Assembly: GCF_020439865.1 (NCBI RefSeq)
Contig: NZ_JAGRPF010000103.1
Location: 1-64,000, forward strand
DNA: 64,000 nt
Direction: 5' to 3'
Source of the DNA: Prosthecobacter sp.
GTDB taxonomy: Bacteria > Verrucomicrobiota > Verrucomicrobiia > Verrucomicrobiales > Verrucomicrobiaceae
The notes beneath the pieces are model-generated. The model ran no database searches. It had not been told where the DNA came from and was given only the letters and a program-made list of their open reading frames with translations. The position numbers and the translations under genes were made by a program. Positions 30,397 through 38,592 of the stretch are shown piece after piece; the first letter of the stretch is position 1, and each line of letters begins with the position of its first letter.

Positions 30397-32157
30397 ATGG
30401 CAAAACTCACTTTCGTTCTTGAAGACGGGCAGGAAGTGGTGGTTCCACTCAAGGAACACATCGCCATCGGTCGTGAAGAGGACAATGACATCGTCGTGGA
30501 CGATGAACGCATCTCCCCGCATCACGCCGAAATCGTGCAGAACGCCGACGGCAGTCTTCAGGTTTTTGATCTCAAATCCGCCTCCGGCACTTTCGTCAAC
30601 GGAGAAAAGCAGCTCAGCAGCACCCTGCTTCATGGGGACACCCTCGCGTTCGGCCCGCTCGTAGGCACTCTCGACCTTGAAGATCCGGCCACTGCTGCAC
30701 CTCCGCCCCCGAAGACAACGGCCGAGGAGACCACCACAACGCCCGGCACCGATTCCGCGGAAGAAGTTTCCCGCCTGGTAGCAGAGAAAGCACGCCTCAA
30801 AGCAGAGGTTGAAGAGGCCGAGAAAGAACTGCGTGACTGGCAGCAGCGTGCTGAAAAAGAACGCGCGCTGCACCTCGCCCGGGTGGAATCTCTGCGCGCC
30901 GAGGAGACGAAGCTGGAGCCCGTCAAGACCGCCGTGCAGCAGGCCGAATCCGCCCACCGCGAGTGGCTTGAAACCATCGCCACCCTGTCCGACCAGCACG
31001 CCGAAAAAGCGGCCGCTCTCGAGCGCCTTAACGCGCAGCATTTCGAAAAATCGACCGAGCTTCAGCGTCTCACCGAGCTGATCAACAAGACTCAGGAGGA
31101 AGCGAAAACCTTTGACCAACAAAAGGAGGAGGCCCAGGCACGCCTCCAAAAAGTGCGCGATGAATGCGAGCAGGACGAAGGACTTCTCAACTCGCTGCGC
31201 CAGCAGATCATTGAGCACGAGAAGCGCATCGTTGAGGAGGAGGCAAAGCATGCCGCGCTAAACGCCGCATGCACCGCGCTCAGTGTGAAGCAGCAACGCG
31301 ACGAAGCTGCCGTCAAAGATCTGGAAGCCCTCCTCATGTCGCTGGAGCAAAGCAGCGCCGCCGCCGAGGGCGCGCTTCAGCGTCTGCAGGAGGAGCATGC
31401 CGGGCATGAGCAAAATCTCGCATCCCACAAAGCTGAGTTTGCGTCGTGCAGGGCCGAGATCGCCGCCGAATTGCAGCGCCTCGATGAAGTCAGCGCGCGG
31501 CGTGCCAAGCTGGACCAAGAATGTCAGGAGCTTGCGGCCCGCCACACCAAGCTCACAGCCGAAGAACAGCATCTCGAAAAGGTCAAAGCACAGCGTGCGG
31601 AACTCGAACAGCAATGCCAGGAACTCGCCGGAACGAAACAACACCTGGCCGACACCAAACAGCAGCTCACGACTGAAACCCTGCAATTGAACGAGGTGCG
31701 AACCGAACGTGCAGAACTAGAACGGCAGTGCCAGGAGCTCGCGGACACCAAACAGCAACTGGCCGATGCCAGACAGCGTCTCGCCGCGGTCGAACAACGC
31801 TACCGCGACGTTCAGGCCAACGGTTCGCAGAGCGCCGCGCAGATGGCCGTGCCCAAACGTTCCCCGGCACCTGAGAATGCCTCCAAGCCCGATGAATTAG
31901 CCAGCCCGGAACTTGCCGCCAAGATCGAAGCCGCCCGGAGCGAGCTTGCGGAACTAGAAGCCAAAATCGCGGCACTGCGCAGCGCACAAGTTGCAATCGA
32001 AGGTGAATCTGAGCCGGCCGGCCACCTTTTCCCGCCTCCAGAAATTGTGCAGGTCGAAACCATCCGCCTCAAGCCCATCCCGATCAAATCCGAGCGCACG
32101 CGCGGAGCCAGCGCCAGGAAGGGCGCGGCAACCGCCAAATCAGGCAAGTCCGCGTAA
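30397..32157 (+). CDS. FHA-domain protein with long coiled coil (paralogue B)
   Basis: This 586-residue protein repeats the plan of the gene before it. The N-terminal 95 residues are a near-copy FHA domain (MAKLTFVLEDGQEVVVPL, IAIGREEDNDIVVDD, ISPHHAEI, SASGTFVNGE). A Pro/Thr spacer and a coiled coil of ~440 residues follow, and the C-terminus is basic (RARKG-type). Tandem duplication is clear from the FHA identity and the shared start of the coil (segments like LHLARVESLRAEE against LHSTRLESLRAEE). The coils then differ in length. The 98-bp gap holds the motif cattgattc, also found before paralogue A, so both may share a promoter type. Phosphothreonine-dependent scaffolding is inferred. Confidence 0.85.
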   Translation: MAKLTFVLEDGQEVVVPLKEHIAIGREEDNDIVVDDERISPHHAEIVQNADGSLQVFDLKSASGTFVNGEKQLSSTLLHGDTLAFGPLVGTLDLEDPATAAPPPPKTTAEETTTTPGTDSAEEVSRLVAEKARLKAEVEEAEKELRDWQQRAEKERALHLARVESLRAEETKLEPVKTAVQQAESAHREWLETIATLSDQHAEKAAALERLNAQHFEKSTELQRLTELINKTQEEAKTFDQQKEEAQARLQKVRDECEQDEGLLNSLRQQIIEHEKRIVEEEAKHAALNAACTALSVKQQRDEAAVKDLEALLMSLEQSSAAAEGALQRLQEEHAGHEQNLASHKAEFASCRAEIAAELQRLDEVSARRAKLDQECQELAARHTKLTAEEQHLEKVKAQRAELEQQCQELAGTKQHLADTKQQLTTETLQLNEVRTERAELERQCQELADTKQQLADARQRLAAVEQRYRDVQANGSQSAAQMAVPKRSPAPENASKPDELASPELAAKIEAARSELAELEAKIAALRSAQVAIEGESEPAGHLFPPPEIVQVETIRLKPIPIKSERTRGASARKGAATAKSGKSA

Positions 32158-32186
32158 GGACAAGCTGCTCACCCGCGGCCCAGCCC

Positions 32187-32630
32187 ATGCCGGACGTCTT
32201 CACCAAGGCCAAGCGCAGCGAGGTGATGAGCCGCATCCGCTCGCATGGCAACGCAGCCACGGAACTGCGGCTGATGAAGCTGATGCGCGATGAGAAGATC
32301 ACCGGATGGCGGCGGCAGCTTCCGCTGACAGTCAGGTCTGCCGGGATCAAGGTCCGGCCCGACTTTGTGTTCCGGCGTGAACGCCTCGCCGTGTTTGTTG
32401 ACGGCTGCTTCTGGCACGGCTGCCCGCGCCATGCCACGCAGCCAAAGCAAAATCGCATCTTCTGGGAGACAAAAATCCTGCGCAATCAAACCCGCGACCG
32501 TCTGGTGACTCGCGAACTGACCAAGGCAGGATGGACCGTTCTGCGCATCTGGGAATGCGCGCTGACTCTCAAGCGCGCACGGGGCACGCTCTCACGATTG
32601 CAGCGAGCCCTGAAGAAGCCGGCGCGCTAG
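32187..32630 (+). CDS. vsr: Very short patch repair (Vsr-type) DNA mismatch endonuclease
   Basis: The 147-residue length and the motifs DVFTKAKRSEVMSRIRSHGN, RPDFVFRRERLAVFVDGCFWHGC and WTVLRIWECAL match Vsr. The restriction-like fold has its metal-binding Asp in RPDFVF and the His-rich HGCPRH segment. Vsr nicks 5' of T in T:G mismatches left by deamination of 5-methylcytosine. It normally sits beside a cytosine-5 DNA methyltransferase, but none is in this window. It follows the FHA genes by 29 bp and its stop overlaps the convergent reductase stop at the palindrome ctag. Confidence 0.92.
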   Translation: MPDVFTKAKRSEVMSRIRSHGNAATELRLMKLMRDEKITGWRRQLPLTVRSAGIKVRPDFVFRRERLAVFVDGCFWHGCPRHATQPKQNRIFWETKILRNQTRDRLVTRELTKAGWTVLRIWECALTLKRARGTLSRLQRALKKPAR

Positions 32631-33208
32631 CCGACAAACTTTTTCAAGAACTCGGCGAGCGACTTGGCCGCGCCCGTCACCTGTCTTGCGGTGCGTTCAT
32701 CTTTGAGCCGACCACCGACATCGAAAGCCTCGTGAGCCTTCGGCACGGCCGCCTGTTCCGGCAGAACGACGACTCCCATGTTGCCAAGGATGGCGCGCAC
32801 ATGAACAAGGCCACGCAAACCGCCAAGAGCGCCGGGGGAGGCGCTCAACAGTGCCGCAGCCTTGCCCCGATAGGCAATCAGCGCGGGTTCATCATCCGTC
32901 TCGCTGCGTGAAACCCAGTCGAGGGTGTTTTTTAGCACGGCGGTGATGGAACTGTTGTACTCGGGCGAGGCAATGAGGAAGCCGTCGTGCTCACGAAACA
33001 ACGTCTTGAGTTTCTTCCCGTTCTCCGGAATGCCCTCGTGATCCTCCATATCACCATCAAACAACGGCAATGGATAATCACGCAGATCGACAACCGTGAC
33101 CTCCGCTCCGGCGGCCCGTGCGGCATCGGCGGCGAAACGAACAAGCAGCTTGTTGAAGGAAGCGGTGCGGGTGCTGCCCGCAAAGGCGAGGATTTTGGGA
33201 GCGCTCAT
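32627..33208 (-). CDS. NADPH-dependent FMN reductase family protein
   Basis: This 193-residue flavodoxin-like protein has the FMN phosphate-binding AGSTRTASFNKLL at residue ~10, the conserved SPEYNSSITAVLKNTLDWVSR and a Gly-rich SASPGALGGLRG. These match the SsuE/azoreductase-type NAD(P)H:FMN oxidoreductases. It would reduce free FMN, quinones or azo compounds in the cytoplasm; the substrate is not specified. It is encoded alone, convergent with vsr, and divergent from the UbiB-family gene, with 112 bp between. Confidence 0.9.
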   Translation of the reverse strand: MSAPKILAFAGSTRTASFNKLLVRFAADAARAAGAEVTVVDLRDYPLPLFDGDMEDHEGIPENGKKLKTLFREHDGFLIASPEYNSSITAVLKNTLDWVSRSETDDEPALIAYRGKAAALLSASPGALGGLRGLVHVRAILGNMGVVVLPEQAAVPKAHEAFDVGGRLKDERTARQVTGAAKSLAEFLKKFVG

Positions 33209-33320
33209 GCAACAGGGATACAGGCACCGGGTGAGATGTCACGCGGCAGCTTCGAAACACCACCCCAAAGCCTGCTTTACGCATTGTCAGCCGTCATTTT
33301 CCTGCGGAAACTATGGCAGG

Positions 33321-34988
33321 ATGAAAATCGACGCCCTTGCACGAATGGAACGCCACGCGAAGCGCATCGCGGAGATCGCCGCCGTTCTTGGAAAATATGG
33401 GCTGGCGGATCTGTTCGGCGGATTTGACTACGCCTGGCTCAAGGACCGTTTGAAGAGTTCGGACGGTCACGCGCTTATCGGCTCCGTGACGACCGCCGCA
33501 CGCACGCGCATGGCGCTCACGGAACTGGGCACGACCTTCATCAAACTGGGCCAGATGCTCAGCACACGCTCCGACCTGCTCGGACCTGAGTTGACGGAAG
33601 AGCTTTCGGAACTTCAGAGCAGCGTCCCGCCGGATGCCGCCGCAGTGGCGCGGGCGACCATCGAGAAAGAGCTGGAGCATCCCATCGAGGAACTCTTTGC
33701 CGAATTTGAAGATGAGCCTCTCGCCGCAGCCTCCATCGCCCAGGTCCATGCAGCGGTACTGACCACCGGCCAGAGCGTCGTGGTGAAGGTGCGCCGCGCC
33801 GGTGTGGCTGAACAGGCGGCCACGGATCTGGAGATCGTGCAGGCACTGGCCGAGCTGCTGGAAAAGCACTCCCCCGCCCTGCGCACCTACCAGCCGCTCG
33901 CGGTGGTGCGCCAGTTCCGCCGCACGCTGCTGCGCGAACTCGATTTCACCTACGAACGCCGCAACCTCGAGGAATTCGGCCGCAACTTTGCCGACGACTC
34001 CACGGTGTGCATCCCCGAGGTGTTCGGTGATTTTTGCTCGCATCAGGTCGTGACGATGGAGCGTCTGGAGGGTATCCGCGGCACGGACATCGAAGATCTG
34101 CAGCAATCCGGCGAAGACCTGGGCGAGTTCGCCCGACGCGGTGCGAATATGTATCTCGAAATGGTCTTCCGTGACGGTTTCTACCACGCCGATCCGCATC
34201 CTGGAAATCTGATCCTGCTGCCGGGCAACGTCGTGGGAGTGATCGACTGCGGCATGGTGGGCCGCATCGATGAAGATCTGCGCGAAGAGGTGGAATCGCT
34301 CCTGCTGGGCATCGTCGAGAACGATTCCGCCATCGTGGCGGAACAGGTGCTGAACCTCGGTGCGGTGCCGTCCTCCTGCTCGCGGGAGAAACTGCGCACC
34401 GACCTGCAGGAGTTCATGGCGGACTACACCGGCCATCCATTGAATGAGATTCACGTGGGCGCCGCGCTGGCCAATCTGGTGGAGATCATCCGCCGCCATC
34501 ACATCGTGCTGCCGCCGACGCTGGCCATGCTGCTAAAGACTATCATTGTGCTCGAGGGCACCTCGCGGCGGTTCAGTCCGGACGTGAGCCTCTCCGAACT
34601 CATGCAGCCCTACTGTTCGCGCCTGCTGCTGCGCCGTCTCTCTCCGGGCCGCATCGCCAAACGCGCCGTGCGTGCCTATCGCGCCTGGGATCGCCTGCTC
34701 AAGGCGCTGCCACGTGACCTGGCAGACCTGCTCGCACGTTTCCGTGACGGTACGCTCACGGTGCATCTCGACCACCGTCATCTCGACCCCATCGTAAACC
34801 GCCTCGTGCTCGGCGTGCTCACCGCGGCCGTGTTTCTCGGTTCCAGCGAACTGTGGAGCCGCGAGGCAAAGCCGGTGCTGTTCGGCGTCTCCGTCTTCGG
34901 TGCCCTCGGCTATGTCGTTTCCCTCTTCCTCGGCTGGCGCCTGCTGCGCGCCATTCGCAAATCGGGAAACATCCAGTCGAAGGATTGA
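33321..34988 (+). CDS. UbiB/ABC1-family atypical kinase, membrane-associated
   Basis: The 555-residue product has the ABC1 signatures: KLGQ in FIKLGQMLSTRSDLLG, Ala-rich loop AAASIAQVHAAV, invariant Lys in VVKVRRAG, catalytic HADPHPGN and metal-binding IDCGMVGR. The last ~60 residues have two membrane helices. UbiB-family proteins bind ATP and act in isoprenoid lipid or quinone synthesis and transport; ubiquinone itself is not implied in this phylum, which often uses menaquinone. ATG 33321 fits the family start; a long in-frame extension upstream to 33096 runs antisense to the reductase and is not credible. It stands just before xylB. Confidence 0.88.
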   Translation: MKIDALARMERHAKRIAEIAAVLGKYGLADLFGGFDYAWLKDRLKSSDGHALIGSVTTAARTRMALTELGTTFIKLGQMLSTRSDLLGPELTEELSELQSSVPPDAAAVARATIEKELEHPIEELFAEFEDEPLAAASIAQVHAAVLTTGQSVVVKVRRAGVAEQAATDLEIVQALAELLEKHSPALRTYQPLAVVRQFRRTLLRELDFTYERRNLEEFGRNFADDSTVCIPEVFGDFCSHQVVTMERLEGIRGTDIEDLQQSGEDLGEFARRGANMYLEMVFRDGFYHADPHPGNLILLPGNVVGVIDCGMVGRIDEDLREEVESLLLGIVENDSAIVAEQVLNLGAVPSSCSREKLRTDLQEFMADYTGHPLNEIHVGAALANLVEIIRRHHIVLPPTLAMLLKTIIVLEGTSRRFSPDVSLSELMQPYCSRLLLRRLSPGRIAKRAVRAYRAWDRLLKALPRDLADLLARFRDGTLTVHLDHRHLDPIVNRLVLGVLTAAVFLGSSELWSREAKPVLFGVSVFGALGYVVSLFLGWRLLRAIRKSGNIQSKD

Positions 34989-35082
34989 CCTGCGGGAACG
35001 GCGGACCTGCCGCCACTTGACCTCTTGACCCGGCTCCCCTTTCCGACTTAAACCTAGCTTCCCTCCCATTTCTCAACCTCTT

Positions 35083-36579
35083 ATGTATTTCCTCGGCATC
35101 GACAGCGGCACGCAAAGCACCAAGGCCATCGTCCTCGACCTCGACACGGGCAAGATCGTCGCCACAGGACACAGTTCATACGATTTGATCGACGGGCTGC
35201 CGCCCGGACATCTCGAACAGAACCCACAGGACTGGATTGATGCGGTGGATGCCTCCGTGCAGCAGTGCCTCGAACAAATCGGCAGCGACAAATCAAAGAT
35301 CGCGGGCATCGGCGTCAGCGGCCAGCAGCACGGCCTGGTGGCGCTCGGCGCGGACGACAAACCCGTGCGTGCGGCTAAGCTCTGGTGCGACACCTCCACG
35401 CAGGCGCAATGCGCGGAGATCGCGCATCATTTCGGTGGCCAGCCGGGCGTGATCGCCGTCGCGGGCAACGCCATGCTGCCCGGCTACACGATTCCGAAGC
35501 TGCTGTGGATGAAGCAGAACGAGCCGGAGAACTTCGCGAAGACGAAAACCATCCTGCTGCCGCATGATTACATCAACTTCTGGCTCAGCGGCGTGAAACG
35601 CATGGAATACGGTGACGCCTCGGGCATGGGCATCCTCAACGTGAACACACGCGAATGGGCCTACGAGATTTGTGATTACATCGATCCCAGCGTGCGCGGA
35701 ATGCTGCCGCCGCTTGGCTCCTCCAAAGCCGTGCATGGCACGATCCGTAAGGAACTGGCCGGCAAATGGGGCCTGAGCTATGACGTGATCATCAGCGCCG
35801 GCGGTGGTGACAACATGATGGGCGCAATCGGCACCGGCAACATCAAGCCCGGCGTCGTCACTGCGAGCTTCGGCACCAGTGGCACGCTGTATGGCGTGGC
35901 CGCATCACCGGTGGTCGACGGCCAGGGCGAGGTGGCCGCGTTTTGCGACAGCACGGATCAATGGCTGCCGCTCGTCTGCACGATGAACGTCACCGTCGTC
36001 ACCGAACAGGTGCGCGAGATGTTCCGCTGGGATCTGCGTCAGCTCGAAGCTGCCGTGAAATCGGCACCCGTCGGTGCGGATGGCGTGATGTTCCTGCCCT
36101 ACCTCAATGGCGAACGCACGCCGAACCTGCCCAACGGCACAGGAGTCATCCATGGCCTTCGTCCAACGAACATGATGCCCACCAACATCGCCCGTGCGGC
36201 TGTCGAAGGCGCCACGCTCGGACTCGCCTACGGTTTGAAACGCTTCCGGGATCTCGGCATGAATCCGACGGAAATCCGCCTCACCGGGGGCGGCAGCAAG
36301 AGCGCCGTCTGGCGCCAGATCGCCGCCGACTGCTTCAATGCCGAAGTCGTCACCCTCAACACCAGCGAAGGCGCCGCGCTCGGCGGTGCGATCCAGGCCG
36401 CTTATGCCCACGCCAATCAGACGGGCAAAGTCAGCTACGAGGCGCTCTGCGCCAGGCTCGTCACGCTGGATGAGTCCACACGCTGCAAACCGAATGCTGA
36501 GAACGCCGCGATCTATGCCGCCCAGCTTGAAAAGCAGATGGAGCTCACCGGCCGCTTGAATCAAACGGGCTGGCTTTGA
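35083..36579 (+). CDS. xylB: Xylulokinase
   Basis: XylB phosphorylates D-xylulose to xylulose 5-phosphate. The 498-residue FGGY kinase starts MYFLGIDSGTQSTKA (phosphate-binding motif) and has GVSGQQHGLVAL, the catalytic-Asp segment, SFGTSGTLYG, LPYLNGERTPNLP and RLTGGGSKSAVWRQIAAD in order. The xylose isomerase gene is 13 kb away on the other strand, so the pathway is split. The next gene, a STAS-domain protein of the lipid transport cluster, starts 17 bp later on the same strand, so cotranscription is possible though functionally surprising. Confidence 0.95.
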   Translation: MYFLGIDSGTQSTKAIVLDLDTGKIVATGHSSYDLIDGLPPGHLEQNPQDWIDAVDASVQQCLEQIGSDKSKIAGIGVSGQQHGLVALGADDKPVRAAKLWCDTSTQAQCAEIAHHFGGQPGVIAVAGNAMLPGYTIPKLLWMKQNEPENFAKTKTILLPHDYINFWLSGVKRMEYGDASGMGILNVNTREWAYEICDYIDPSVRGMLPPLGSSKAVHGTIRKELAGKWGLSYDVIISAGGGDNMMGAIGTGNIKPGVVTASFGTSGTLYGVAASPVVDGQGEVAAFCDSTDQWLPLVCTMNVTVVTEQVREMFRWDLRQLEAAVKSAPVGADGVMFLPYLNGERTPNLPNGTGVIHGLRPTNMMPTNIARAAVEGATLGLAYGLKRFRDLGMNPTEIRLTGGGSKSAVWRQIAADCFNAEVVTLNTSEGAALGGAIQAAYAHANQTGKVSYEALCARLVTLDESTRCKPNAENAAIYAAQLEKQMELTGRLNQTGWL

Positions 36580-36596
36580 TCGCTCCAACCAACCTT

Positions 36597-36947
36597 ATGA
36601 AACCAACCGTCCGCACCCATCCCAACGCCGTCGTCATTGAACTCGAAGGCGAGGCCGATCTGGCGACCGTGCCCGAATTCCAAAACCTTGTGCGGCAGCA
36701 GATGAAGGCAAAGGTGAAGCGCCTGATCATCGACTTTGCGAAAGTCACTTTCGTCAACACGCCGGTCTGGGCTGTGGTGGTCGAATACTTCCAGCATGCG
36801 AGTGGAGCGGGCACGGAGTTTGCGCTCTCCGGCATTCAGGGTCGCGTCGAGGCCTCGTTCAAGATCGTCCGTCTCGGCGATTTCATCACCCATCTTCCGT
36901 CGGTAGAAGACGCGCTGAACACCGCTGACCTGACGAGCAAACGCTAG
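36597..36947 (+). CDS. STAS-domain protein, MlaB-like
   Basis: The 116-residue protein is a single STAS domain: VIELEGEADLATVPEF, then KRLIIDFAKVTFVNTPVW. The usual D-S/T-S/A-G block of STAS proteins reads N54-T55-P56-V57. A Thr therefore sits where anti-anti-sigma factors are phosphorylated and where MlaB has a functionally important Thr, while the preceding Asp is Asn. The position directly before mlaE-mlaF-mlaD identifies it as the cytoplasmic MlaB-like subunit that binds the ATPase. The GAF-phosphatase-HATPase protein encoded after mlaD could modify it. ATG 36597 is preferred; a TTG at 36576 overlaps the xylB stop. Confidence 0.82.
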   Translation: MKPTVRTHPNAVVIELEGEADLATVPEFQNLVRQQMKAKVKRLIIDFAKVTFVNTPVWAVVVEYFQHASGAGTEFALSGIQGRVEASFKIVRLGDFITHLPSVEDALNTADLTSKR

Positions 36948-36964
36948 GCAGCCCCGCACACGCC

Positions 36965-37711
36965 ATGATCGAAGCATTCCGCCAGTACTTTTCCTTGTGC
37001 GGCGGTCTTCTCTACTGGCTCATCGTGGCTCCCTTTCGCGGCAGGCCCTGGCGCATCGGTCACACCTTCGCACAAATTGTGCGCATCGGCGTCCATGCGG
37101 TGCCGATGTCAGCACTCACCGCTTTGACGATCGGCGTCGTGCTGGCGATGCAATCCGCCGCACAGCTCGCGAAGCTCGGCGCCACGGTCTATGTGCCCGG
37201 ACTCGTGTCCTCCAGCCTTATTCGTGAACTCGCACCGCTTGTCACGGCGGTGATCGTCATCGGGCGCAGCGGTTCTTCCGTCACCGCCGAACTCGGCACG
37301 ATGAAAGTCTCTGAAGAAATCGAAGCCCTCGAAGTCATGGCCATCCCGCCGATGTCTTATCTCATTGTGCCCCGATTTCTCGCCATGGTCATCATGATGC
37401 CGCTCCTTGCGGTGTTCAGCATCTATGTCGGACTCGCCGGCGGATGGTTGATCAGCCATTTCTCGCTCCACATGTCCACGGCCTTCTACGTCAACCACGC
37501 ACTGCAATACGTCGAACTGCGTGATGTGGGCATCGGCCTGCTCAAGAGCGGCGTCTTTGGTGTGCTGATCGTCACCATCGCCTGCAGCATCGGCTTGAAC
37601 GTCTCGGGTGGAGCGGAAGGCGTAGGGCTTGCCACCACGCGTTCAGTCGTTGTTTCATTGCTGAGCGTCTTCATCGCCAACGCCGCCCTCACCGCCGTGT
37701 TTTTCTTCTGA
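36965..37711 (+). CDS. mlaE: MlaE-type lipid ABC transporter permease
   Basis: This 248-residue inner-membrane protein has the MlaE signatures: VPMSALTALTIGVVLAMQSA, SLIRELAPLVTAVIVIGRSGS, AELGTMKVSEEIEALEVM and the VPRFLAMVIMMPLLA helix. About five membrane segments are visible. It is the permease of an MCE-type phospholipid (or other lipid) transporter between inner and outer membrane. The stop shares one base with the start of the ATPase gene (TGATG), so translation is coupled. It follows the STAS gene by 17 bp. Confidence 0.94.
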   Translation: MIEAFRQYFSLCGGLLYWLIVAPFRGRPWRIGHTFAQIVRIGVHAVPMSALTALTIGVVLAMQSAAQLAKLGATVYVPGLVSSSLIRELAPLVTAVIVIGRSGSSVTAELGTMKVSEEIEALEVMAIPPMSYLIVPRFLAMVIMMPLLAVFSIYVGLAGGWLISHFSLHMSTAFYVNHALQYVELRDVGIGLLKSGVFGVLIVTIACSIGLNVSGGAEGVGLATTRSVVVSLLSVFIANAALTAVFFF

Positions 37712-38592
37712 TGTCGTCCACACCGCCAGACTCCGCCGCCGAACCGATCATCGAGGTCGATTCTCTCGTGCGTCACTTCGGGAAGCAGACGGTGCTCAAT
37801 GGCGTGAGCTTCAAGGTGTATGCCGGTGACACCTTCGTCATCATGGGCGGCAGCGGCTGCGGCAAAAGCACGCTGCTGCGCCATCTCATCGGCACTGAGA
37901 AGCCCACTTCCGGCAGCATCAAGGTGTTCGGCCAGGAGATCACCACCATGCGTGCTGATGCGATGCAAAAGCTGCGCGGGCGCTACGGCATGCTGTTTCA
38001 ATCCGGCGCGTTGCTGCAATCGCTCACCGTCGCGGAAAACGTGGCGCTGCCGCTCGTCGAACACACTCGGCTCGATGCCGGTTTGATCGACACCGTGGTC
38101 AAAATGAAGCTGGAGCAGGTCGGCCTCACCGGACATGGCCACAAGAAGCCTTCCGAGATCAGCGGAGGCATGAAAAAGCGCGCTGCGCTGGCCCGGGCGC
38201 TCGCGCTGGATCCACCGCTTGTCTTCAGCGATGAACCCACCGCCGGACTGGATCCCATCATGACCGCAGTGGTCGATGAACTGACTCAGCGCCTCACGCA
38301 GAAGATCGGCGCGACCGTGGTCGTCGTTACGCATGACATGAACAGCGTCTTCCGTATCGGCACGCGCATCATCATGCTAGGCACCGGCGCCAATCAAGGG
38401 AGAGTCATCGCCTCAGGCACGCCCGATGAAATCCGTGGGCATCCCGATCCCGCCGTTCAGCAGTTCATCAACGGCGATCCTCAGGGCGACGGCGGCGACG
38501 GTTCCGGCGAACTGCTCTACCGCGAAACGTTGCTCGGCCTCAATGAAACCGGCTTGTACTCGCGTTCTGCCATCCACTCCTCCCAGTCATGA
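37711..38592 (+). CDS. mlaF: MlaF-type lipid ABC transporter ATPase
   Basis: The 293-residue ATPase has Walker A MGGSGCGKST, a Q-loop in MLFQSGALLQSLTV typical of MlaF, signature ISGGMKKRAALARALALDP and Walker B VFSDEPTAGLDP, then the switch His in VVVTHDMNS. It powers MlaE-mediated lipid movement and is the expected docking site for the STAS subunit. The C-terminus is ~25 residues longer than common MlaF, with a Gly/Asp-rich stretch (DPQGDGGDGSGE) and a final segment of unknown role. Its end overlaps the mlaD start by 4 bp. Confidence 0.94.
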   Translation: MSSTPPDSAAEPIIEVDSLVRHFGKQTVLNGVSFKVYAGDTFVIMGGSGCGKSTLLRHLIGTEKPTSGSIKVFGQEITTMRADAMQKLRGRYGMLFQSGALLQSLTVAENVALPLVEHTRLDAGLIDTVVKMKLEQVGLTGHGHKKPSEISGGMKKRAALARALALDPPLVFSDEPTAGLDPIMTAVVDELTQRLTQKIGATVVVVTHDMNSVFRIGTRIIMLGTGANQGRVIASGTPDEIRGHPDPAVQQFINGDPQGDGGDGSGELLYRETLLGLNETGLYSRSAIHSSQS

